Source of the DNA: Allantophomopsis cytisporea
Lineage: Eukaryota; Ascomycota; Leotiomycetes; Phacidiales; Phacidiaceae
Assembly (NCBI GenBank): GCA_024752435.1
Contig: CP103022.1
Coordinates: forward strand, 620,001 to 684,000
Direction: 5' to 3'
Length of the DNA: 64,000 bases
Each line of letters starts with the position of its first letter. The first letter of the stretch is position 1. Below the pieces are notes generated by a model. That model had not been told where the DNA came from. It made no database searches and saw nothing but the letters and a program-made list of their open reading frames with translations. Of the stretch, positions 32,747-43,999 are shown in pieces. The position numbers and the translations under genes were made by a program.

Positions 32747-34375
32747 TATCATCATACATACAGACATACAGACATACAGACATATGTGGGTTGTCAGATA
32801 CGCATATTGGATCTCTGCTTATTTATGTTCCTAGCGTTGTCGTGACAGCGAGTAAGCGATTGGGGATTTCACATGTGTCGCTTGATTGTTGATCGTTTCA
32901 TGACATGGACTTAATCAGTGCTCGACACTCTTGATGATCGTTTGACTTAGCTCGTGTGAGTAAGCATTGACCCCATGAATTAATTGGTTGATGGATGAAT
33001 GTTGTACCAGGAAATCTGAAGGAAACCTCTCTTTCGTAGATGAGGGATTTGCGGCTTCTTTTGCTTGAGGGAGGGGTTCAGAGGGCATGGAGGGGTAGTG
33101 GTACGGTAGGGGTGATTGGTGATCATTCAGCCGCACTTGACGGGAGACTATTGCAGCGTAAGACCACCTCTTGTTATCTAGAAGGCTGAGCCATAGAAGT
33201 AATATTGGATGGTCTCTTCAGGGTCCTTTTGTCGTTTTTACAGTAGTTGTATGGACAATTCGCGATCAGATGTTGAAAATATATGATAGGATAGTATTGT
33301 ATAGTACGTTCTGGATACATGACCCGAATGGCCACCGTCGCTCGATATCATCATGTTTTGCCTACCATATTGTAGCTTACTCGTTGGTATGAATGATCCA
33401 CGGACGATGGCTCACCTTCATCAGCTTGAAAGCATATGTTACTATACCTTCTGCGAAGGACAATAGTTATACACATCTAATCCCTCTCATATCTTACGCG
33501 TATCACTATAGATGCCTCCGGGTGTCCTAAAGGAAGAACCAAATAATAACATCTATCATCTATCAGCGTCCTGATAGTCATCAATCATTCGGACGACAAG
33601 AGCAGCCTACTAAAAGCATCATGCTTCTCTTCGCACTTGCAGTCGTAAGTTAGAAGTGAGATCGAGTTTCATCGAAAGATGGGCATGTTATGAACAGAGA
33701 TCAAAGGAAGGCGGGGTAATGTAGAGAAGTGAAGCTTGTCTTCATACGCATGGTACATACAGCTCTTGAGACTATTATCTATGCTTAGATAATAAATCTT
33801 GAGCTATTAGAAAATGGCAAGCTGTCCAGTCTTAGGTCTTCCATCAATGGCATAGTATCAGAAACCTCACATCATCCAAGCTAATGCTATATAAATAGAG
33901 ACAATAATCAGAAGGTTTTTCGCCCATTGCATCGAAGCAGATTTGGTTGGTATCGGATCGAAATAATTGAGAAGTTCTCGAGATGAAACGACGTCTCTTG
34001 AATTGTTTGACCAGAGTGACTGAGACCAAGTCATCTCATTAAAACATAGCCACGAGATATTTGACATGCACATTTTAACTTGTGCTATCAATCAACAGGC
34101 TCCTGTGGACTTGTATGGAATCTGCAAAACGAAGTATAGCATACACAACACATCTGAAGTTCAAAAGAACTCATCTCTTCCTCGGTCGAATTGCACTCAT
34201 TCGGACATCCATCCAAAAAAAAAAAAGACGCTATGGTTTAGCAAGTGGATCCACGCTCGCTAGCCACAATGGCACCCACAACGTCCGCACACCATGACAA
34301 ATGAGGGTCCACCAACATCAAAAAGCGCCAAAAAAGATGTTCGAATACTCAGGGTATGCCCCGAGTCGCAGAGAT

Positions 34376-34466
34376 TGCGGCTTCTGTGGATCGAACACAG
34401 TGCCTCCAGATAGATGATTCCGAAGTTAACTTCAGTCTGGCGCTCTCCCAAGTGAGCTAAAGCCGC
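34376..34466 (-). tRNA. tRNA-Phe (GAA) with 18-nt intron
   Basis: On the - strand the sequence starts GCGGCTTTAGCTC, which gives the 5' acceptor strand and A box, and ends with AAGCCGC plus discriminator A, which pairs perfectly with the first seven bases. The D arm is AGCTC/GAGC. The anticodon stem CCAGA/TCTGG encloses loop CTGAAGA with anticodon GAA. An 18-nt intron interrupts the loop one base after the anticodon, the canonical position. The T arm is CTGTG with GTTCGATC and CACAG. Without the intron it is 73 nt before CCA. No CCA is encoded, as expected for a eukaryotic nuclear tRNA. Confidence 0.97.
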
Positions 34467-35132
34467 CGCTTGGTGAGAAGACGAATGGATGGAGAGCCAA
34501 TCGCCTGGAAGTTGAGGGATGGAGCTTATTGAAGATTATGAAGGATTTTGGCCAAGGATGCTGGATGTGGATGAGTTGAAGATGAATGGATGTCTTCATC
34601 ACGTGGTTGCCTTTTGTCTTGTATCAATCGAGAGGTCTGTTGATCGGGACATGTAAGAAGCTGATTCTGTTTATTGATCTGTAGTTGTAGGTGAGCTCTG
34701 CTGTAGCCGATGTTTCTCTTTGTCGTTCATATATCCAGCCAATATGCGAGCTCCCGCTGAATGCTGATGAACGGTGAATACATGGAGATCGAGAACACAG
34801 CATAAAGACCAAACACAAGAGAAAGAGAAAAAAAAGGAAAGAAAAAAATAGAAGCAAAGACGACAAATGAAAATGAGAGAGCCAAAGAGCAGCACCGTTG
34901 ATTACTCAGAATAAAAGCTAAAAGCAAAATAAAAGTAAAATCTCAATGAGATGATGAACTGGTTTCATTTGCCGTCAAGCATTCCTTCAACCCAGACTGA
35001 AACCCGGCAAAAGAACATTAATAAAACAAAGATAAAGAGAGTGTGAGTAGAAAACAAAATATAGAAGAGCAACGTCATCTATACCTGTGAAACCCGAAAT
35101 CACAAAAAAGCGAAATAAGTTCAGATATCCAG
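34467..35132. other. Intergenic, no supported gene
   Basis: 666 bp between the tRNA and the 3' end of the large gene at 35,133. A purine-rich stretch lies at 34,800-34,870. No gene supported. Confidence 0.5.
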
Positions 35133-35977
35133 CTACTTCCATCCCCCATCAAGTACATTTCCCACCCGCTCAAGAACTCTCATCCCTCCACAAAGCCCCG
35201 CAAATCTCTCCGTCCTCTCCCTCGAATCCATCTCCACAAATGCATTCAGCCCAAAAATCCCCTTCTTACTCGCTTCATCGCCATCAACTCCATCCGGTTG
35301 CTTCAGCGCCCCGACAATAACCTGCGCCATGAATGCATTGCACCCTGCCCTTCGCAGGAACAACTCCCAATGCGTCTCTTCGCTCAGTAGGGTGAGTGGT
35401 TGTGGTAGGTGAGATACGCCGTAGCGCGATATGAGGGCGACGACGTACTGTGTGAGGCCGGCAGTGGGGATATAGTGTGGGAGGATGGAAGAAATGTGCG
35501 AGAGCGAGGTGGTGAAAGCTGTGAGGTCCGCAAGTGCAGCGCAGGAGCTCTCAGGTAGCACATCGAAGTTGGTAACAGGGTCGACGATGAGGACTAGGAG
35601 GCGCTCGTAGCGAGGCGCGATACTGTTGATGCGGGTGTGGATCTTGGAGATGGCTTTGCTGCCTGGTAGAGGTTTCTGGCTTATTTTCTGAATGGTGGTG
35701 AGTAGGATGCCGGTTGAAGGTGAGACTATTATGTCGGCTTCAGAATCGAGGGGTGAGATTACGGGCGACCGTTGGATAGTCGGTGTGTTAGGGAGCCAGG
35801 CAGTTGTGTTGTGGCGGGAGAAATCGCGCTCGATTAGCAGAGTTTGCGGCGAGAGTTTCTCAATGTCCTGTAGAAAGGATTTGAGAGCACGGTCTTGGAA
35901 GAGGGCGCAAGATACTACAATGGAATGAGGATTGTGAGGAGCGGGTATATTGGGAAGCGGCATGGATAGCTGAGTTG

Positions 35978-36008
<31 letters not shown>

Positions 36009-38030
36009 CATTACAAGAGACTTTTGGGGGACCTGCGTTGTCGGGTTCTCTGTTGAAGTAGCGAAAAAATCACTCTTCTTGAGTTTTGATCTATTCTTAC
36101 CATATTGCTCGACGAAGTTATTGACAGCACCAGCGATTGAGAATGGATCGAGAAAATCCAATGCGTTAGTGGTTGAAGAGGGGTCTTCCAAGGTGAGGTT
36201 CGAAGAGTCTACTGATACTTTTTGAGTTGCTTCGCCGAAATCCAACGGACGTTGAAGTTTTGCACTTTTGACTTTCATCTCTCGACCATTAGTACTTGAA
36301 ATTCTGCCGCTGCTTGTCGACTGTAGATCTATCTTCAGTAACTTCGGATTTTGCTGGGTTGCCATCTTCGCTGCAAGTGACAATCTCCGCTTCCTAACTA
36401 AAGAAGACAGGTCCTCTTTCTCTGCAGACGCCTTAGACAATCTACCAGGCTCCAGATCTTCCTCTATATCATCTTCTTTGAGTATGCGAAGTCCTTCTGG
36501 CTTCCAGGTCAGGTCTGAGCTCATAGCAACTTTCTCGTTTTCCCATTGCCCGATCAAGCTGTCAAGAGCTCCTTCATCAACAAGACTTTCAGTCATATCA
36601 ATTCTGGCAAGTCTAGAGTCCCATGGATTCCAGCGCAATTTGTTACTTAGTTTCGAGATACCAGCCCACTCCGTAGCCACTGGGTTGTGCTCCAATTCTC
36701 TATCCACCATTGTTTTCAATTGTTTCGAGATGTTTAAAGCATCACCACGTACGAACGCCCATGGTGGTAGTGGAAACGAGAAATCTAAATGCGGCACTGG
36801 AATTCGCTGGGTAGAATCAGCTGCAATCAGTTGTTCTTGAGCAAGAGCTTGTTCAACCTTTGCTGCTGAAAGACTACATAGCGCATTAATCTCATCTGAA
36901 ATGTCAGGCTTTGGCTCTTGGTGTGAGGTCGCATTGGAGGGAATTGTGTTGGGACGAAGTTCATCGATAAAGGTATTAATCTCAACCATATCATTGAATG
37001 CAACAGCCTTTCTAGCCGTCGGAAGAAGCGGTGTCAAAGGCTGTTCCACCTTCAGACGATTAGCTTGGGCACGATTGAGCGTTGGTGAGGAGTCGTATCC
37101 AATTAGCTGGTCCAGCATATCGAAGTCCACTATTTCGTCACCGTTTACTGCGTCTATGGAAAGAAGTGGCGACACAATTCGATCGTCCTTAAAGATGGCT
37201 TCCTCAGCTTCTCTAGCCTCAGCACTGAGCTTTGAATCCGAGCTCGAAAAGAGAGGGAGATGCAGTGCAGGAGACGAAGGGATATACGGAACATAAGGAG
37301 GCGACATAGGTAACAACGGCGGGGAAACTGGTTCAAGACCCTTGTTCTACACGAGTTAGCGTAACGCATATAGATATGAGAAACCACTCACTTTCTCCCA
37401 TACCCCAACACCATCCCAAGTCCATGGAGAGACGCATTTCACATCCTTACGCCTCATAACATCCTGCAGATATCCCACCACTTCTCGCCCAACAACTTGC
37501 TTCTTCTCCTCACGGATCTCCCTCATTACCAGTCCCGGCAGATCCCACATCTTCGACGGCCACCTCAGACTTTCGCCCTTCTCATCATCTAGCGTTTCCA
37601 CAGGCAGGATAACATCGTTCGGGTGAAGTTCGTCGCGGTTATTTTGTAGCCACACGCGCACGTCCGCTTCATGATCTCCGGCGATGATAGGTAGATCGCA
37701 TTTGAGGCGCTTGCGGACTCGCACATCGAGTCTTGAGGGTGTGAGGTACTCTGAGGGTGAATTGTTGCATTGGATGGATGCGAGGAGCTGGGAGGTCTCT
37801 TTTGTGCATCGGAGGCGTTCGCTGGTTGAGATTTGTGTTTGGGGTGGGAATTGGGGGAGGTGAGTCTCGGATCTGTCTGTTTCTGGTAGTGTTTGAGACT
37901 TGATGCTATGCTTGTATTCATTAATGATCGATGGGGAAAGATGATCTCTTGCGAGGTTGTGGAATCGTGCGTAGTCGATGATGGTTGATTCACTCTCCGA
38001 GAGGGTTGATGAAGATACCAAGTCACCCAT
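35133..38030 (-). CDS. Large protein with possible degenerate XPF-like C-terminus (Zip2/SHOC1 candidate)
   Basis: Two exons: 37392-38030 and 35133-37346; a 45 bp intron (GTGAGT...GTGTAG) joins VWEK to NKGLEPVSPPLLP; 950 residues. The N-terminal half is mostly disordered, with SPPYVPYIPSSPALHLPLFS and a short acidic block VDFDMLDQLIG. A (PE)n stretch lies near residue 660. The C-terminal ~270 residues appear folded: SIVVSCALFQDRALKSFLQD, QTLLIERDFSR, ADIIVSPSTGILLTTIQK, RYERLLVLIVDP, and a helical end RRAGCNAFMAQVIVGAL. The order (strand, ADIIVSP, Y...LLVLI, then a helix-hairpin-like tail) resembles an inactive XPF/ERCC4 nuclease fold as in the meiotic proteins Zip2/SHOC1. That link is inference. 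The gene itself is well supported by its long open frame. Confidence 0.7.
35976..36009. repeat. (GGCTCT)n hexanucleotide repeat inside coding sequence
   Basis: Over five GGCTCT units; on the coding (-) strand they encode a Pro-Glu repeat. Being a multiple of three, length changes would preserve the frame. Confidence 0.9.
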
Positions 38031-38472
38031 TGTTGCGGCAAGAACAGATATTGCCCGTCTAGAGAGACTGTCTATAGGACATGTCTATGGTACTTAAGTT
38101 ATGTCTGGTAGTATAGAACTAGTATGTTTCGACGTTTGAGATGTATGGTGCATGCATGATGTTGAAGCAACTCGCAATATAGCTCAAGGAAACAGTATAT
38201 TTAGCACGTGATAAAATATCATCAATCACAGCACACAGCTAAATTCAAAGTCAAAAAGCAACAAGTCCTCAATTATCGTAAGTTTTTCGTTTCTCAAAAC
38301 TAATTATCAATCCCAGGCATCGCTAAAGTAAGACCAAAGCAAGAAATAGCCTCTTGGCTAACACAGCAAACTCCCTCCCATGCATGATATATATATATCA
38401 ACTCCCGCTAAACCGCCCAAAAAGAAAAACACCCGCTCAATCAAAGTCATGTCATGATTCCATCGCCCAGCT
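38031..38472. other. Intergenic between the Zip2-candidate gene and TauD gene
   Basis: 442 bp, with an (AT)n run at about 38,388-38,398. It contains the promoter of the upstream large gene and the 3' trailer of the dioxygenase. No gene supported. Confidence 0.5.
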
Positions 38473-39877
38473 TTAATCATTGTAGTTGCTTTGGCCCGAA
38501 CCATCCTTGTTCACAGGCGGCAGACCATCTCTCTTGAGCAGTTCTTCCTCCTGACTCTTGCTGTTCAGGTCCAAGTATGGACGTTCAGCCTGGCAAGCAA
38601 CTCTCACAGCATGTCTGCGATGTGGCGCAAAGCCATAGCTAGCGCTATGGTTCGAGATTCTGTTATCCCAAAACGCGACATCGTCCTTGCCCCACTGGAA
38701 GCGGACGTGCGCCTCTTGAGTGGTCGAGACAATCTCATTGAGCATGTTGATGATAGTGTCTGACTCAATCTTCGGGATGCCAACAATCTTGGTGACGAAG
38801 CCAGGGTTGAAGAAGAGTGACTTCCAGCCGGTGACCGGATGCGTGCGGATGAGCGGGTGCTCGGTTGTGACGGGTTCACGACGGACGGTGCGACCTAGGG
38901 CGCGGGAACCAACGGCTTGGATGTCTGCGCTGTGCAGGGCAGTCAAGCTCTCGAGGAACTTCTGCATGAATGGGGAAAGTGCGTCGTAGGCAGCGTATTG
39001 GGAGGACCAGAGGGTGTCGCCTCCACCGCCACGTGGTGGACCGGTTAGGACTTTGAGAGAAGTATAAGATGGGGGTTGGATCTCATAAGTGACCTGGAGT
39101 TTATTAGTACTTGGTTCAAGAACAAAGATATTGGAAGCTACGCACATCACTGTGCCAGAGGAAGGTTGGGGCAAACATGGCTCGTTGATCCTTGGACTTC
39201 TCATCGGTGTAGACCACGTGCACATCATCAAGATCTCCACGCTTTGGGACAGAAGTGGTAGCATGCTTGTGAAGCTTTCCGTAGTAGGCACCAAGCTCGC
39301 GTTGCTTATCGATGGTCAAGTTCTTCTGGTTGCGGAACATCACTACACCACGGATGGCGATGAGACGAGCAATGTCGTTCTTCTGAGCATCGGTGAGGTT
39401 GGCCAAGTCCACACCATGAACTTCGGTGCCAATCTTTGGGTTATAGTCGAAGATATCCGTAGCAATCTCGCGGAGGTTACGGAATTCGGGATCTCCAAGG
39501 AGTCCTTTGTCCTCATATGGGACTTCCTCAAGTGCTGGCCATGTGACGTCCGGGAAATATGGCTTCAAATCCTCGTGTTCGTAGTACTGAGAGTGATCCT
39601 GGACTGTTGTACGACCTGGGACATATGAGGCGACAGATTGAGCCGGTGCAGCTGGGGCGAAGTGGAGTTTGGAGGGGACCACATTGTCGGTAGTCTTAAT
39701 GTCGGATGGGTAAGAGACTGGCTCTTCGAGTGATGGCGCCATGATGATATCAATGGCAGGATTTAATTTTAGAAAATTGTGCTGAAGGGACATTGTGTTA
39801 GCACGAGTGTATGTTGAGGCCTTGGTTATTGATGTTCGATGAAGTGATCGAGCGAGTCGACTCAGAGAAGAAGCCAT
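38473..39877 (-). CDS. TauD-type Fe(II)/2-oxoglutarate dioxygenase
   Basis: Members oxidise taurine or other sulfonates, releasing sulfite for sulfur assimilation (yeast Jlp1 is the model). Two exons: 39146-39877 and 38473-39093; a 52 bp intron (GTGCGT...CTCCAG) sits right after the WHSD motif; 450 residues. The iron ligands appear as HSD (exon 1 end) and a C-terminal His in NRISNHSASYGF, followed by the oxoglutarate-binding Arg in HRRHAVRVACQAERPYLD. KIGTEVHGVDLANLTDAQK and AIRGVVMFRNQ are the classical N-terminal TauD blocks. From the chosen ATG the leader MASSLSRLARSLHRTSITKA is basic and Ser-rich, suggesting a mitochondrial presequence. Alternative downstream starts (MSLQHNF, MAPSLEE) would give a cytosolic form. 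Substrate not proven. Confidence 0.92.
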
Positions 39878-41590
39878 ACAGTAGTAGAGTGGTCCAGTGG
39901 AAGCAGAGAAAAAAACAGGAGGACTCAATCTCAGGTTTTACTTGAGTCGATGCGAAGAATTGTGAAAGTACAGCAACTTACAATATATGTGCTTCACTGA
40001 TAGGAGGCACCAAGCTGGACAGGCGGTACTCTTGACGTTTCTTAATAAGCCTCACGTGAGACAAAAAGGGAGAAGAGCTTAGAAGAGATGATATTTTGAG
40101 GAGTGAGTGATAACAGGAAAGATGTTTCTTGATTATTGGTTACCAAAAGGAAGGTAGGAGGAAGGAAAAGGAAGAGGACTATATAATTTGTTCACCTTCG
40201 AGCGACTTCTGGCACCATTGCTGACAACTCGCACACCATCCAAACAATGATGAAGCTCTTCCCCACATACGCTAGTCCACGTTGGATCTGAAAAGGACCT
40301 GCGTCCGAACGGCACATTGTTCATATTAAGTGCATCTTTCCCAAGTTGTAGTAGATCATGGTTGACTCCGATAAGTAAGTAGCAAGAATTGCGCAAGGAT
40401 TCCCGCATCTGCAAGCGTTATCCCATGGCAAGTGGAGACGGGGTACAAGTAAGTGCTCCACGATCTTCAGGAAAAAGGGGAGAGCCTGTGCTGCTATGAG
40501 GCTGGATCTGGACCAGGGTATGCTCAGCGGGCGCAAGACCACACAAGATGATGAATAACTCCGGCCATTCTTGCGATGAATCACAGGCGATGAGTAGACG
40601 TTGTTGCTGTTCTGAAGCGCATTCGAACCATGCAATTCTGTATTTCTCAGCAGCCTTGCTGACGACATGCTGTTGTTGCTGAATAAAAGGATTTTATGTT
40701 GTGAAAGGCATCCTGCAGTGCCTGACGTTGGCGGACTCCCGCTAATCATGCACAATTTCCTCGCGTAAATAGACGTTCAGGGTGTAGCCGGCTAGATGTC
40801 ATGGGCTCGACATCGCTCGGAGGTCTTGCGTGCTCAGCATCAGAATGAGAACATTCCATGAACGATAGTCTATCGGCTCTGTCCGCTAGACAAGCGTTCA
40901 TTGGACTTCGTGGCTTATGAGCCTAGGCACGCCACTCAATAATACTCTGTCAAAAATCAATGCTGATTAGGTAAATGCTGTTCCTTCGTCTCCTCGAAAA
41001 GAAAAGAAATATGTACGGTGGTGCGGCACCACGGTGTCTTTGAAATCCACTGTAAAGTGCATAGGTACATAATACTCGCACATCGAATCCAAGGGTCGCG
41101 AGCCTTCCCTGAAACTTCCATCTTAAGGCTGAGTAAAGTTCGTGGGCGATTGACGACACAAGCGGATTATTCATAGAATAGGCCATCTCGACGTCAACTC
41201 CATATTCATGCAACACTGGTGTGGTGGTGCTCATACGAAAGCAAATCCAAGCAAATGCCTGGAGATTTTATCCTCACTCATCCGCACGATGCAAAGGAGC
41301 CTTTTAAGTTTCTGTTATAATTTCTGTTTGCTCCTGGTCATCCATCCCTGATATGGAATACGTGAAAGCTGAAATCAGGTATCAATCGAATCTGCATTTC
41401 CCAGTCCCTGGTCATCGTCAGGCCTTTTCTGGATTGCCACGACTCAATCAGACTCTGCTAATCATTCAGCTCACATCGAGCCGTGTATTATGGGAATTGT
41501 CCTTAGCGTATGTGGGGGCTTTGGTGGAAGGAGGAAACACCAATATCCAAGGGCAAATGGTAAAGGATAAAGGACAAAAAGACGAAACGA

Positions 41591-41647
41591 GAGGATGAGT
41601 GAGGGATGAGGGATGAGGGATGATGAGGGATGATGAGGGATGAGGGA
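41591..41647. repeat. GGATGAG-type tandem repeat
   Basis: A short imperfect tandem array of GGATGAG, with longer GGATGATGAG variants, in about six units. Confidence 0.9.
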
Positions 41648-42876
41648 CCGCATTCACAACTCAAGCAGAGATTTACATTTAGATGCTGGCCCAAATCACC
41701 GATATACGCCAGCTATCGGTGTTCTCGGATACAGTAATCTGCGCTGTAGGTACCTTTATCTTTCCCCTCTCTCCTTCTGAATCATGACTCCAACACAGCA
41801 ACTCTCCGTCAACCCCCAGTCACCAAGTGCAGCGGTGAGTATCAACGACGGCGCTCATAGTCGCCAAAGCTGTTCAGCACAACTGCAGCCCGAAATTTTC
41901 GATTTCACATTTCTTCATAATTCTCCTGCCATATTTTCACTCAAGCCCCAGCTCATCACAACGAGAAAAACTCTGTTTTCCATTTTCAAAATCTCCCTCG
42001 TTTTGCCTGCCATTTTGTATTTCTTCATCGAAATCCTCCCAGATCTGGGTGAGGTTATTCGGTTGAGCGGCCAATCACGGCTTCGCAACGAACTTCGCTC
42101 GGCGTATGCGTTATCATCGCTTTTCTTGGATCGTCGTCCCGGAACTCCTCACACCATCATTTTTTCCCACTGTTCACGAAGAGGCAAGCATACTTCTTCC
42201 GATTGATATGAATAATACGAAAGTATCTTTTTCCTGTTCTTGGTATTTGCACCGGACATACCGAACCAATGGTTCTGGCCTGTCTAGCTGTTCTTACTGT
42301 TCCGCATTGCAGCGCATTTTATCTATCTCCTCTTTCACAATATGGAATGGACGGCACTATCAGCCCATACTTGACTGTTTCCCTTTCTCTTTCCGTTTGA
42401 AGGGAAACATCAAACGAGCAGTACAGGGCAAAGGTCATATGCCATGATTATTCTCGAGTAATCTGTGCGACTAGGCGCTGTCTTCAGGCCCATGCAATCT
42501 TTGCTTTTGAGTCGGAGTCTGGCCATTCGGTCATTTCAGAAATACTTTGCTTGACTCATTCTAAGCTACTGGAGAGTCTCTAGTATCTATTATTTTCATT
42601 CTTATTCATGAAGTCAAATTTGAGAGAGCTTGTTTTCAGACAATGTACAATTGCACGTGGTACACAAAAGTGTCTGAGAGCCCTTATCAGCCTCACGTCC
42701 TCGCAGATAGCAGCAATCTCCCACCACATACCTTACTCAAGACGATAGCCTCTACAAGTCTCCAGATTAAAAGTGACAATCCCAGGGTGATACAGCCGAC
42801 TTTACTGCAGGAAGAGAGACATTTTCGCTCTAAATTAGCCAAGTCACCCTTGAGGCGCTCCCTACATTAGCGCTCC

Positions 42877-42900
42877 CACCACCACCACCACCACCACCAC
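42877..42900. repeat. (CAC)8 microsatellite
   Basis: Eight perfect CAC units in non-coding sequence. Confidence 0.95.
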
Positions 42901-43999
42901 AGCTGCAATACAGCCGAGTCCCCTCCCATGTCAACAATGTATATCATCAGTTATCCAGCAGCGCTCCGACGGCATTACAAGAAGTCTTCACGCCCCTGCA
43001 TGCTCCAGTCTTTCTATGCCTCGAGGCAAAGCCCCACATACGCTTGACAGGAAATGGATATAGAATCCATAACAGCAGAGACGAAGAAATGTCCTCCTGA
43101 TCTACAGGCCGCTCGCCATTATCGCGGACGCCTCATCATCTTCAACATTACTCTGCTAGCTATTTGACCTGCTTGCTGCTTATCATACGCCAACGCATGC
43201 GCCAACTGGGTGAGGAAGGCGAATGATGAAGATCTTTCCGGGTGAATAGCGGATCAGTAGGAAAGTGCAGAGCATTGTAGAAGATAGTAATAGGTCCTCG
43301 AGTATTGATATGGTTTGCACTGCATCGGGACATACGCCTTGATAAGCTGCCTGATATTGAACTTGTCACACGACCTTCCTTTCCACGATACCTTGAGCAC
43401 TGGTATAGATGATGAGACTTCGAAAAAGAGTTTTCGACTGCTACTAATGACTCCGGTTACATGCAGGTGGGAATCTGCCTCGTCTGGGCCTAAGACGATT
43501 ATCCGCCATCTGGATATGTGAGTTCGATGTCAGATGGACATATTCTGAGAGTCATCTCACCACCGCTTCCGAGGAACTGTATAACTTTGTTATGTTCTAA
43601 TCTACCATCTAAAGGATTTTCATCTCATGACAAGTGCCCGACCCTTATATCATGTTTCGTTAGAGATGTCAATATGTCTACCTGCATCTTCTCCTGCGTT
43701 ATCATCCTCGAAGATGGCCCCCACTTCGAGTCGGAAACGAAAATCCTCAATTCGAAAGGCATCCATTTCAAAACAATGATCAGCATAGTTCAGAAGAATA
43801 ACGCACATAGTCAAGCCAGAATGATATCATATTCGGCACCTCATTATCAACAATATCTGACGCCAAGAGATATGCTTAATGTAATCAAGACTTCCATTCA
43901 ATTCATTCAATCCCCAAACCATCCTACCTACCCGAACCCCCAACGCCTCAAATGCAATCATGAATCCCCAAATCGACAGCCCTTCTTAGCCAACTCTGT

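Larger units (their letters stand above)
31522..34375. other. Gene-poor region with short tandem repeats
   Basis: About 2.85 kb without a supported protein gene. It contains several simple repeats: TGTGCC units near 32,205-32,228, TTCG units near 32,255-32,275, GTCGA units at 32,380-32,402, GGAT units at 32,723-32,746 and ACATACAG units at 32,757-32,783. The start (31,560-31,640) is an AT-rich promoter-like segment of the small membrane protein gene. Confidence 0.5.
39878..43999. other. Long gene-poor region
   Basis: About 4.1 kb. Several open frames of 60-160 codons occur (for example 40,321-40,755 on -, 41,784-42,206 and 43,518-44,006 on +), but none has a domain, signal peptide or credible splice pattern. 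A G-rich tandem repeat and a CAC microsatellite are listed separately. It contains the promoter of the TauD gene at its left end. Confidence 0.45.

Noticed and set aside
41784..42206. 140-codon frame with a GTGAGT site inside
   Set aside because: A hydrophobic stretch is present, but no domain, orthologue feature or matching acceptor; not enough to call a gene.
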